From positions 558,001-622,000 of the forward strand of contig JAKJHU010000157.1 of assembly GCA_022316685.1 (NCBI GenBank): a stretch of 64,000 nt of DNA, in the 5' to 3' direction. Below, piece after piece: positions 39,869 to 50,987 of the stretch; position 1 is the first letter of the stretch; every line of letters begins with the position of its first letter. The notes under the pieces were generated by a model that did not search any database, was not told the origin of the DNA, and saw only the letters and a program-made list of their open reading frames with translations. The stretch is from Progne subis subis. Lineage: Eukaryota; Chordata; Aves; Passeriformes; Hirundinidae. Made by a program: the position numbers and the translations under genes.

Positions 39869-40954
39869 TTAAATGGAGCAGGAATTAGCCCGTTTCCTTG
39901 GTTTAGGGTCCCGTACATCCCTGTCTTTTGAACACATACAAGATGAACATATTGTCTCTGACAGTCTCCGTAGTCCCAGCCTGAAAACGCTGTTGGAGAG
40001 GCTATATATCACACAGTTGCAGAAACTATTGCTTATAGCAAGCCACGTAGTTAGGAAGGAGAGTGCTGGGTTTTCCAACACCCTAGAGCTTTCCAGCAGA
40101 AAGTAAATGATATAAGGGAGCCACAGCACGTAGAACACACTGGTTATCCGGAACAAAACCATGGCATAGCGGCGGTCGGGGCTGTGCCCAGTCTCCCCAG
40201 CAGCATCCCCTTCGTGGTTAGGAAACCGAGCTCTCCGGTCACTGATCTCTTTGGTGTGCTGCCGGCAAATTTTAAAGATGTGGAAATAGGTGAAACATAT
40301 GACAAAGGCAGCGGGAGCGTATAGTAAGCACACGATAAAGCCAGTGAAGTAGGCATTAGTTAGCCAGGAGGTAGCACACCATTCAAAAATATCTCCATGG
40401 TAACCAGGTTTTCCCCAACCAAAAAAAGAAGGCAAGAAGATCAAGCAAGAGTATATCCAGATCAGACTGATGCAGATTCTCAAGCGACAAGGTGTGACCA
40501 GCTGGTTATAGGAGAGAGGCTTTGTGATAGCGAGATAGCGATCCACACTGATGCAAGCAAGACATGCCATAGATACGCTTTTGAGCACAGAGATGATGTA
40601 TCCAAACACTTGACAAGTCAAGGACTCGTGGACACCTGTTGAGTAGTGGAGCAGCGACAATGTAGGAACCAAGCAGCTGACTCCAACAAAAAGATCAGCA
40701 TAGGCCATGGTCTGAATAAAATAGCTGGTGGTGTAATGATGCAGGAGTGGAGCACAGTGGAAAACAAATATCACGGTTAAGTTACCCGCAATAATTAAAA
40801 ATGTTAGCAAGACAATAACGACTGTCTCAAGGATACAGATGTCAACTGCATTGTAGTGACCAAATCCAAGAGGGCAGGAGAGGTGCTCAGATATGTTCAT
40901 AACACTACTGCTCATATTCAGAGTCCTCCATTCAATCCATCGGGACTGGTTCAT
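39869..40954 (-). CDS. GPR52: GPR52, orphan class A G-protein-coupled receptor, intact
   Basis: The ORF has 361 codons including no introns, the same length as mammalian GPR52, and I recognise it along its whole length. What is seen: three N-terminal glycosylation sequons (N2, N13, N20); seven hydrophobic segments, the first at about residues 40-65; the conserved disulfide pair C114 and C193; DRY at 138-140; a WLP toggle motif at 278-280; and a TM7 motif NCVIY at 313-317, in which the usual proline of NPxxY is replaced. The cytoplasmic tail is Cys-rich (C336, C339, C341), may be palmitoylated, and ends in a basic stretch before NSCSI. Known of the family: a plasma-membrane receptor of striatal and cortical neurons with high constitutive Gs/cAMP signalling, attributed to extracellular loop 2 folding into the ligand pocket. 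The start has A at -3. In mammals the gene is nested in a RABGAP1L intron on the same strand. Confidence 0.97.
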   Translation of the reverse strand: MNQSRWIEWRTLNMSSSVMNISEHLSCPLGFGHYNAVDICILETVVIVLLTFLIIAGNLTVIFVFHCAPLLHHYTTSYFIQTMAYADLFVGVSCLVPTLSLLHYSTGVHESLTCQVFGYIISVLKSVSMACLACISVDRYLAITKPLSYNQLVTPCRLRICISLIWIYSCLIFLPSFFGWGKPGYHGDIFEWCATSWLTNAYFTGFIVCLLYAPAAFVICFTYFHIFKICRQHTKEISDRRARFPNHEGDAAGETGHSPDRRYAMVLFRITSVFYVLWLPYIIYFLLESSRVLENPALSFLTTWLAISNSFCNCVIYSLSNSVFRLGLRRLSETICSSCMCSKDRDVRDPKPRKRANSCSI

Positions 40955-41146
40955 GTTTTGTGCTTAGGGACCAGTGCAATCTGAGCCTTAGTGAGCAGGT
41001 GACCTGCTGAACAGCAGCTAAACTCTGCTTCAGCGTCTCACGGTCTCTCTTTGCAGACACTGCCAGTGCTTACATGTGAGAGGATTAGAGTCCCATAGCT
41101 GTTGATGCCTCCTCAGCATCAGTGCATCACCTCTGGCACACCTTGG
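40955..41146 (-). other. GPR52: Candidate GPR52 5' leader exon directly upstream of the ATG
   Basis: On the minus strand an AAAG acceptor at 41150-41147 follows a long pyrimidine tract, which is the (GAAA)n repeat seen on the plus strand. From 41146 to the ATG there are 192 nt of leader. It contains several upstream ATGs, including a 29-codon uORF at 41030-41119 that ends 75 nt before the GPR52 start. The acceptor choice is inferred. An unspliced transcript starting nearby would also fit. Confidence 0.4.
41030..41119 (-). other. Upstream ORF of 29 codons in the GPR52 leader
   Basis: The frame begins MLRRHQQLWDS and ends ETVRR before a TGA, all upstream of and out of contact with the GPR52 start. 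It resembles no protein I know. If the leader is transcribed it could lower translation of GPR52, as uORFs commonly do. This is inference; short ORFs arise often by chance. Confidence 0.3.
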
Positions 41147-41150
41147 CTTT

Positions 41151-41215
41151 AAGGAAAGAACGAAAGAAAGAGAGAAAGAAAGAAAGAAAAGAAAAACAAA
41201 AGCCAGAAAGAGAAA
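41151..41215. repeat. (GAAA)n / (TTTC)n microsatellite
   Basis: The plus strand carries interrupted GAAA units. Read on the minus strand this is a TTTC-rich pyrimidine tract that ends at the candidate GPR52 leader acceptor at 41147-41150. Confidence 0.85.
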
Positions 41216-42664
41216 GGCCACTGATCAGCTCCTCCAGTGCTCTTGACCCATCTTTAGCAAACACAAGGCACTTCTAAAACAAACAGAAATAAAAAACTGA
41301 CAAAAGAGACATTCATTTCCCAGGGAAGGAGGGGAAGGAAATTTCTGACTTATTTTCCTGAGAAAGTAGTTTACTTTGGTATATACTGGGGAGAGGGAGA
41401 GGAAGGAAAGGAGGAACCTCAGTACAGCTCAGGTTTCTTGGACCAGCAGTTACTGGAGATAATCTTTATGTCTTAGTTTAAATCACAGACTGACTGGAGA
41501 TTAAAGGAAAAAGTTCATTCTCTAATGCTGTCTTGTCTTGCTGGATTCAGAAGATGGTATTCCATCTTATCCATGCTATTCATTGAAAAGGTAAGGAAAA
41601 CATTTTTGTCGAGGTTAATTCCAATAGACTCACCACTATTTGGGTATGAATAATGAATTTTATTTAGGGGGAGACGGGTGGGGGATGAGGCAGATTTATC
41701 CTCTGGCTCCCAAGAAAGAAAACATACATCTCACGTACAATGAGGAAGATTGTGTCTATTCATTTAAAAATGAAAATAATTTAAAAATAGATTTTGGAGA
41801 CTCACGTCAATATTTACAGTTCCTTTAAACAGTTATAGTCCATTACAATTATGAAAGCCAGAATCATAGTTCAGTGTCCCTACAGACAAAATAAATCCTC
41901 TTGAATTTAATTTCAGCAATGGCAATTTAAAAGAATCATCTTTAGAAACTCTGCTGTATCTACTACAGTGGATCAGTACCTAGGAGTTCCCAGGTATAGC
42001 CATGATATTGCTCACCTCTGTAGCAACAACTGAATCATTTCACAAACCCCCACACAACGAGCTCAGAAACTTCCATCTGCATTCTGCTGGGAAGCTAATG
42101 AAATGCTGATTTGACTAGAAAAGCTGCCATTGTTTACTACTCCATTATTCTGTTGCTCAGCTTCATCTTCTCAGGGGTTTAAGGTTTCTACATTTATTAG
42201 AAGATATGCATAATAAATAGCTGCTTTAAAAAAACTGTTCTTCTATTTGCAGGACATTACCTTGTTCATTTCATTCACAGCTATGGAGAGAGAAAACATT
42301 AAGAGAAAGCATCTTCTGCGTTCAGTTTTAAGTAAATGCTTGATTAGTTCAGGAATCATTAGGTAGGTAATTAAATGTATACAATCTTGTTTTTTCAAAG
42401 GCCCCTAAAACGTTAAAACCATCATTAATCCTAGAGTTCCTGAGACTAGAAGACTGGCAGCAAAAATTAATGAATCCACATAAAATGATCTCCAAGGTCA
42501 TTCAGCTGGCATTTGCTTTAAGTCTCTTTAAAAGTACCAGGATCTCTCTGATGTTTCTGATAGTCCTTGGCTTATCTTCAGGAGTAATTTCAGATACTAG
42601 AAAAGCCGAATGTTCAATTCTGTCGCAGCACTTTGAGAGAAAGCATTCTTTTTGGAGTTAATTT
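41216..42664. other. Noncoding stretch, candidate first intron of GPR52
   Basis: AT-rich DNA between the candidate leader exon and the CpG island. I see no repeat or gene. Confidence 0.45.
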
Positions 42665-43230
42665 CCTGTCGCGCATCGCCACGCCGTACGGAAAGTCCTT
42701 CTAGATTTTATAACATCCCCGAGTATTTCCGGCTATTCGCTCCCTTTGTCTATAAGCGACGGAGCACGTACAAAATCACTCCTTTCTCCAATTCCCTGCT
42801 AATGCGATAGAGAAGCTTTCTCACCTACACGCATCCTCACGGCCGCTACGTCCAATACTTGCCAGCGAGTCCTGTTAGCGCGGTGCGGCTGGAGCGGCTG
42901 CCGCTGCCTCCCTGCTCCCCCCGTGCGATGATTGCCTGCACCTGAGCCCGCTCCTCCTCCCGCCGCTCCTCCCGCTCCCCGCCGCAGCCCGGCCGCTGGA
43001 GCGCCGCCGGCCGCTCCCCTGCTCCCGGCCATCCAATGGCGCCGCCGCTGGCACCGGAGCGCCCCGAGCCCGGGCACCCCCGGGAGAAGGCCAGCACATC
43101 CCTCCTAGAGAGGGTACATAATCCAGACATAACCTAAGAAACTAGCGGCACCGCCCCACTGGAACTGCTTGCTAAAACGATCCCGCGTTATTAACTGTAC
43201 GCACACCTTTTGAGCATCGCCCGCTGAGGT
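42665..43230 (-). promoter_or_regulatory. GPR52: CpG island, candidate GPR52 promoter with first noncoding exon
   Basis: This is the only strongly CpG-rich, GC-rich block for many kilobases, about 1.7-2.3 kb upstream of the GPR52 ATG. It contains a CCAAT box at 43033-43037 and a GC box, CCGCCCC, at about 43151-43157. On the minus strand a good splice donor TAG|GTGAGA ends a possible exon at 42825. It could equally drive an alternative RABGAP1L transcript or be bidirectional. The transcription start cannot be fixed from sequence alone. Confidence 0.6.
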
Positions 43231-46200
43231 TCAGCTTGGTAAAGTATCTATCACAGTTTCACACAAATTTTCTAGTCTTCGTTAAAAGACAAAATTACAG
43301 TCCCATTTTTAATTACATTCCCAAATTAATTACTTCCAAACTTAACACATATGCTATAAAACTCACCTGTACCCGTTTTTTATACCATACCAGTATTACC
43401 AGTACTCTAATAGCTTCAGCATCAGCTTAAATAGAAATACTTATAACACGTTATTTTCCAAATGGAACCTATTAACTCAGCTCTCTACTCCTGCAAACAG
43501 ATGCAGCTATTCCCTGATTAATTACTCAGAACTTTTGTTTACTTCATGCTTCCCAAGAATAAACCCAGTCACAGAAGTACAACCATCACAGTTATCTTAC
43601 ACAGACACTCCTTCGACACTGAAACAGCAAATTTAGATACCAAAACACCAACCACAGAACAGCATTTTGGGCTGTGGATGAGCAGAAGATGTGTCTTGGA
43701 GGCTTTAACCAACCAAGTCATTAGAAACTACAGTGATTTAAGTCCTTCTAGTTCCATGGCAAACCAAAGGCAAAATTTTAATAAGCTGCTCCTGAGTTAA
43801 CATCTTGTATTTCGAGTATTGCCTGGAGCAAATGTCCACGTCTCAATGACAAGTCTGTAGCAACGTGAAGCAGCACAAACTGCAGCAGTGTAAGAGTGGT
43901 TTGCAGTAAGGGCATGTGATCATTCCAAAGCCTTCTATCAGAGGACTTAAGAAAAAAATAAACTATCTCCGATACCTCAGAACGGTAAATAGCTGCAACA
44001 ACAGACTTAATGACTAAATTTAGACCCTGAGCACAGCTTTAAGTCCCAGTTATCCATATCAGGGCAGAACAATAGGGAGTAATTTTTATTCCTCCTCTTC
44101 CTACTCCTCCTTTGCTGGGGAGGAGGAGGAGGAGGACAAACACTGTCCACAGGCATGGCAGTGACCAGTACTTCTCCCACTTCTCCTGTGGACAGATCGT
44201 GGTTAGCACCAAGGATGAAAAGGGCCAAAACACCTTAAAATGGACATCAGGGAGCCCCGAAGGTACACAGGGGCATGAGATAAGCAAAGGTACAGCCTGA
44301 CAAAGCAGCCCACAGGAACTACGTGCTCAGTACACCCTGCTCCACACAGATTTAAGGACTGGTAACTACTAAAGCTTGCAAAGGTCACAGTAACCATTGA
44401 GTCACCTTGGTCTCAGGTCAGCCCCAGCTGGTGCCTGCTGTGTGTGCCCAGAGTGCTCAGCTCTGAGAGCAAGCACTCATGGCAGCCATATGTTTCAGGT
44501 CTGCTACGAGAAATCCAGGCTCTACTGAGCAGGTACCAGGAAAATCAATGGCAACCTCTGCTGGTTGGTTCTAGACGCAGGTAAAATGCGTCCTCTACAG
44601 AAATTTTAACTGGAAGGACAAAGCGGATCAAAAGCAGGGAAGTTTGACATCTTTGGGAATACGAGCTGTCTTCCTTCACTACCAAAAAAGCCAGTCATGC
44701 TGGAAGCTGCCAGCGGCTTTATCACCTCAGGCACCTGCTATAAACTGCACCATGCTGACTGCCCTAAGTTGTAGTGTTTTACGTATCTTTAGAGGCCAGT
44801 GAAAATTAAGCAGAAATCAGCTAATCCTGATGAAATTATGTAGTTACAGAGGGAAGCTTACAAAATGTAGCAATACCAGAATGTTGTATCAGAGGCAGCA
44901 CATTAAAAGCTCTGTAAGAAAAGTTTTTTTTATTTGGAAATCAGAGGTATATTTGGGCCTCTGGCACAGTTTTAAACAAAACCTGTTTTAGGGTGGGTTT
45001 TTTTTTTTGTTTGTTTTTTTTGTTTTTGTTTGTTTGTTTGTTTGTTTTAATTTGTGTTTTAAGAAAAGGAAGTGAGAAAGAAAAGTTCTATCAGAAGAAC
45101 TGTCTTATTGTCAACAAGGCAGCATCCTACATAGTACACAAGTTCCCAGAGATGGTTATATCCAGCTGGTGGACTGAGCACTCTTCAAGCTGAATAGAAG
45201 GAGCAATTCCACATCTTCTTTATAAATTACTTCAGCTAGAAACATACAAAGCCATACAAAACAGAAGGCTCACACCACCTGATCCTGCTGAAAACACAGG
45301 GGATGTGGCAGGAGCATGAGCTTTGTATATGCAAAGCAAGGCTGTGAAAGCAGCGGTGATGTGTGACCCTGAAAGGAAACCAGATAAAGTTTTTCAGACA
45401 GAAAAAGTCCATATGGAAGGAGATTTAGAAGCTCCAAGCAAGAAAACAATCTATAAGTAATTCCGTTTGGAAAGGAATAGCAATACTTATTTGCTGAACC
45501 CTTTGTTGTAAGGAAACAGGACTGATAGAAGCAATCCCTGCAGTGCACAAAGCAGCGTCTCAATCACACCACTCATTTCTAGTTTGAAGTCTTCCCTTGT
45601 TAAATTATAGGATGGTCAGCTGGATTAAAAGGACAACAATAATTTCCGTGAAATCTTTCTGAAAGGCATTGATGCAAGCAAGAAGCTGCAGCTGAGAGTG
45701 CAGGATGAAGAACACAGTAGATATTTATTTAGATGCAGACCTGAATGACAGTGTTGATATACATACCAGCTCATCAGCTTCTATTTTTTCTGCCAAACTC
45801 CTTTTTTCTATTGTTTTACAGAATTTTTTTCTTTTATTCTCTTTCTCCTAAGCCTAAAGAACAAAGGCATTTCTTTCAGTTTGGTTTATTTTTAATCTTA
45901 ACTACCTCTGGCATTTACTTGTCCGTGTATCTTATGGACACCCTGGTTTTGTTTTTAATGCCCCCAGAATAATTGTATTCCATAAAGCTTGCTGTTGTAG
46001 TGCAGCTTAAAGTACCAGAGGAGGAAGGAAAATCATTTGTTGCCTTAAAAACTGTGTGTATGTGTGCATAGATAGGGTTTTCTACATCATAGCAGTGTCT
46101 GAAGGTGCTCTATGAAGTTATATGAGCGCTGTATTTAAGGCAGAAATCTGTTCTATTTGTTATTTGGAATATAAAGCCTCTTCCCCAAATCCACCCACTC

Positions 46201-46439
46201 CATCTGTCTGTTTAAAACCTGCCAGAGAGCTCGTGCTTACACAGAACACACGGGGATTTTGACCCGAGTGTAGGCATATGATGATATAGGAAGTGTCTAT
46301 ATATATACATATGTATGTATAAATAAACCCTTTATTTTTCTCTCAAAACAAGCTTAGGCTTCTCAAAGCCCTTATACCCTGTGGATACCATCCAACCCCA
46401 TGCCTTGCTCCAAAGGTAGGGCCAAAGTTCTAAGTCAGA
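43231..46439. other. Noncoding stretch with simple repeats
   Basis: It holds a GGA-rich patch at about 44116-44136, a T/GTTT tract at about 44996-45048 and a TA/TATG repeat at about 46300-46320. No gene is supported. Confidence 0.6.
44996..45048. repeat. (GTTT)n-rich simple repeat
   Basis: T runs merge into several GTTT units. The frame across it encodes only Phe, Leu, Val and Cys. Confidence 0.9.
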
Positions 46440-46640
46440 TCCAACACCACATTTAAGCCATGTTGTGCTGGGTTCTACATTCAGCTGAGCTGTGAACATC
46501 TCCAAGGATGGAGCTTTCACAGCCTGCCTGGGCCCCTGTTCCAAAGTCTGACCACACTCCCTGAGAATCCAACCATCAGCTCAGAATCTTTCTTGCTGTG
46601 GTTTGTCTTCATCGTCACCAAGACTAAACACACCTGGGCC
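46440..46640 (-). mobile_element. Diverged CR1 LINE fragment
   Basis: Reverse-complement CR1: ACATCTCCAAGGATGGAGC, then GCCTGGGCCCCTGTTCCA. An older copy. Confidence 0.7.
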
Positions 46641-47265
46641 AGTGGTAAAAACTCAGAAGTGTCAGTTCTGAGGGAAACAGGATATTGTAGAACCTTTCAA
46701 ACCATTTCTCCACCTGCAAGTCTCACTTTTCAGTTCTGCTATCAGAGAAGGAAGAGGCTGATATGATTTGGAGTCAGGGGTGGGGGGCAGCTCAGGAGAT
46801 TGGAAGGGGCCAGTAGCCTTCTAAAAGGCCAAGAGATGTGAAGGGAGCTAATGATCCCTTTGCCTTTCAGTACTGCTTCTCCAGCAGGCTCAGGTGCAGC
46901 CTGATCCTCTGCAGGACTCACAGCTCGATTCTTTTCCAGCACTGCTTCTAACGATGCAAATATTAGCCAGTATCACAGAAGTGTTAGGTAATTAGGATGC
47001 TGTGATGCAGAACGAGAAGAAATGGGCAAATAATTTTTTTTACGTGAATCAGTAGAGAGAGATGGGTATTCACATTTGCAAGTTTGTCACACAGTCTTTT
47101 CATGTTGTTAAGCAACAATTACTCTGAACGCTTCTAAAGTTTGAAACTTTCAAATTACTCCTAATATTATTCATGTATTTCATAAATATTAAGCAAGTTT
47201 TTGAAGTAAATGGCTACAATCTCCATTTAAACATTACTGCCTGTGATCTCGTGGATATTTCATAA

Positions 47266-47345
47266 CATCACAGAATGGTTTGTGTTAGACAGGATTTCAA
47301 AGATCGCCTTGTTCCAATCTTCCTCACCATGGGCAGGGATGCCAC
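47266..47345 (-). mobile_element. CR1 LINE 3' terminus
   Basis: Reverse complement of a CR1 3' end: TCACAGAATGGTTTGTGTTA, then CACCATGGGCAGGGATGCC. Very short. Confidence 0.8.
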
Positions 47346-49944
47346 CCAAAGATGCATACAATGTAAATACTTTTCTGAATTTCACGTAAAAGAACATTTT
47401 CCTTAAGGAGGAGCTTTTATCCAAAGATGATACTGATGGTCCTAACAACAAATTGAATCCACTTCACAAGCTCAATTGAGACAACAAATACCACCAAACT
47501 CCTGTGCCCTGAATCAATAGAACTAAAACTCTGTGCAATAAACTATCAATCAAGAAGCGAATTAACTTCAGGGAAATGCTGTGCAGCCAACTAAATGGTG
47601 CTAATTAACATTTTTCAGGAACCAGAGAGCATTTCCTTTACGCAACACATAAGCTACAGAAGGATGCTACTTACTGACCGACCATATATGATAAGCACCA
47701 GAAAAACTTCTTAGGATGGTATGAAAGGCAAAAAATTAAACATGTGCTCTCAGACACTTTCACGCATGTGCCACTTACACTAAACCAGCTGCTTTTACAC
47801 TAGCAGCCATTTAATAAAGGGAAAAAAAAGCATACTGGCAAGACAACACCAACTTACTATCTTCCATTGCTCCCATCTTTCAAGAGACAATTAAAATATT
47901 AAATCACAGGACAAAAGCAATTAAGTGAACTGTAAATGAAGAAATGTTGAAAGGTAGAGAAGAATCTGCACAGTGCTGGTAGAATTGCTCGCTCCTTTCC
48001 TGTGGAATTTTTTGTATTTCAAAGTAATACGCAAGAGCTTTTAGCACTGCATTCATTCAAACATTTTAGAAGCGTATTTTGACACAGTTGTACTTTTAAC
48101 AATAGTTTTGCCTGTGTCAAGCATAGATACTGGTATTCTTAAAGCATATTTCAAGTGGGCACCAAGAAAGTGTATGCTGAAAAGAATTCCAGCTCGCCTG
48201 GCAGGAGCATAAGCTTGGTCAGTATTAGCAGTAATTCCATTTCAGCAGAGCTAGAATAAAAAAATTTAAAGCTATTAAAAAAAAAAAAATCCCAAACATT
48301 GTGATCGCCTGCTTCAATTTTTCTCACACTGCAAGCCAAACAGTTTTCTTAAACTACAGCATGACCTTTTAAAAGGCAAGTAATTTTGATTTAATGAGTT
48401 CAACTGATGAATAATTTATTGCAGCCTTAATTAGGCAGCTAACTTGCAAGGCCCATGCAAAAGCAACTACCAAGAACAAGAGGATCAAACCCACATACCC
48501 ATGTCTTTCAAAATCAAAAGTTGGGACGTACCATAGAATAGTTCCACTTTGGTCTAGTTGTCTCTTCTTAGTATTCTAGGTACTCTCTTCTAGTAGTTCT
48601 TAGTGACCTGCCAGTTCTTATGTGACAAACTCATGGACACACAGCAAGAACAAATTCAAATCCACTCTCCCTGGATGTGGCTTGGCTTAAACCATTACAG
48701 AACATCCTCTCACAATATCCAGTCTAACCCAGACAGGCTGGCTGGAAACAAGTGCCTGGTCACACCAACAGTTTATGTTTTAGTAGATTATAGAATTGAC
48801 ACATTCCACCCTAAATTTTTCCTTTAATAGATTTCTTTAAAATTAGTTCTTCCTCAAGGATATGAGAGGTGGCTAAGAAAAGCACTGAACAATCAGGATC
48901 ATTTAGGCACTGAAGTCCCAGCTCCAAATGGGCAGAATCAGTCAGAACTAAAGAGCTGCTATTTGTTTTACTGCAGGGTCTGCTGGGGAGCGGGTGGTAC
49001 CAACTCCAAATCCCAGTAAATCAAATTCCACTACTTTTAGAGAACAACAACAAAAAAAACCACAACAAAAAAACCACCACACCACAACAAAGTAAATAGT
49101 GGATTTTTAAGGCTATTTTAAACTAAGTGTTACTCAGGATTACTACTCTGCCACATTTTGAAGAAATGGGAAAAAGAATCATGAAAAGGATATGGCACAA
49201 TAACTATTTATAACCTGAAGGGTGGCACAATTTCTTTTTATGGATTTTAAGCTCAGCTTCATTTGGACCAAATCTTCCTCCCAGCTGGAAGTGCTGAAGA
49301 GGTATCACTTCTGTTCTCCTCCAGCATGGATCCATGCACACTTGCATCAATATCCATATATGAGAAAGGATAAGGAATAGCTTCCTACTGAGAATGATCT
49401 ACAGGGAAAATGTTGCCAGTAACAGTGGAAGTACATTCCTGGGTAACTCACAGACGTGGAATCCAGAAATGAGAGGTGTTAGGAAAATGCCACTGAAACA
49501 AAATTACAGACATTCCCCCCAAAACTCTGAGTTAAAAATCAGCTAATTAAAAATTATAAAGTCATCATACATCTGATAACTATTTTTCAAGATTAATGAC
49601 ATCTAAATACATTCAACTTCCATTAACTAGCAAATTTTGTCTTATTAGATGAGGACATTTATAATTATAGCCAGAAATTGGCACATGTAAAATGTTAAGT
49701 GAAATCATTTATTCTAGAAGAAATACCAAACCTGATATTATCTGCCATCTCTTAAAAAATTAAATCAAATATATACTTTATCAGAACTAAGAAGAGGTTA
49801 AACATAAAGACAACATTGATATCTACAAATCTTCTTGGAAAGGACACTATCAGGGAGTGGAGAACTCAAGTCTATAAATGACATTCAAGGCCAATTCCTT
49901 TCACCAGTATTAAATTCACACATAAACCTCTCCCCTCTGCTCAG

Positions 49945-49994
49945 GATGATGGCTTGAAGCTGGAAATCAGATGATGGCTTGAAGCTGGAAGTCA
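49945..49994. repeat. Tandem duplication, 25-bp unit x2
   Basis: Two adjacent copies of a unit beginning GATGATGGCTTGAAGCTGG, with one mismatch. Confidence 0.95.
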
Positions 49995-50460
49995 ATCTCT
50001 CTGTTCATATATTTTAAAGCTATATCACAAACTGCCCCATACACAGAATATCAACATGCTGAACAAAACACTGCCTCTAACTCAATGACTTTATAGCCAT
50101 TCCATATATTGAAATAAAGACAATAGAAGCTACCCTCTTAACAGTTAAGGTTTTCTAATAAACTAACTAAAAGAAATAAGAATGAGAAATGGCAATTTTT
50201 TACAAAGGAAAGGTTTTACACGAGTGATTTGCATTCACTTTTCTGTTTAAGTTATGAAAATACTCAGTAGTCAGAAAAAATGCCACAGAAATGGAATAAG
50301 GCTAGATTACAAAAAGCCTTATTTTTCAGCTAATGTTCTAACCCAAGTGCTCATAGGGGATCAGCTTTAGCACATTTCCTTTCACCCCCAAAGAAGGTTC
50401 TTTATAAACAAAGCAAAAAAAAGTAAGGGAAAAATGTTACATTCAAAAAGCTATATTTTA

Positions 50461-50513
50461 TTGTTATGGCAACTGATGTGCTAAAAATAAAGAAATAAAG
50501 TTGTTATGGCAAC
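50461..50513 (+). promoter_or_regulatory. Paired RFX-like half-sites
   Basis: TTGTTATGGCAAC occurs at 50461-50473 and again exactly 40 bp later at 50501-50513. ATGGCAAC resembles an RFX/X-box half-site. Regulatory function is inference only. Confidence 0.25.
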
Positions 50514-50834
50514 GAGAATTTTAAAGGCAGTCAAAAGTAGAATAATCAAACATTCTGCTGGCTTAAAATGTAACATCTATGACTCAATTTACAGAAAGAG
50601 CTTCACAGACAAATAGAGATTGGGTTTTTTGAAGGGGATTCTGCTTTAGAGATCACAATTAATACAATTCCAGAGAACTCTGAGGAATGCAAGGGAGCAT
50701 CTCAAGGTGAATAGAAAATTACACACTGCAAGTTCTCACAGTCAGAAGGAAGAGACAAACACCGTTTGCACTTGTCTGATGTGCTAGTGACCTTACCTAG
50801 ATCCGTAAAATGTGTCAGGCTGCTCAGAGCAGCT

Positions 50835-50987
50835 GCGGCTGCCCCATCTCTGGAAATGTCCAAGGCCATGTTGAACAGGGCTTGGAGCAACCCGGGATAG
50901 TGGAAGGTGTCCCTGCCCATGGCCAGAAGATAAGACTTAAAAGTCCCTTTCAATCCAAACCATTCTAGGATTCCATGATAAAGGTTA
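50835..50987 (+). mobile_element. CR1 LINE 3' end
   Basis: Sense CR1 3' end: TGTCCAAGGCCATGTTGAAC, then GGAAGGTGTCCCTGCCCATG and a terminal CCATTCTAGGATTCCATGAT. Confidence 0.93.

Larger units (their letters stand above)
47346..50834. other. Noncoding stretch with a small tandem duplication
   Basis: No gene is supported. It contains the 25-bp duplication at 49945-49994 and the paired TTGTTATGGCAAC motif at 50461 and 50501. Confidence 0.6.

Noticed and set aside
40397..40642. 81-codon plus-strand frame opposite GPR52
   Set aside because: A shadow of the GPR52 coding sequence.
42799..43130. Ala/Gly/Arg-rich minus-strand frames of 74-94 codons
   Set aside because: They are what a GC-rich CpG island gives in any frame; better explained as promoter and noncoding leader.
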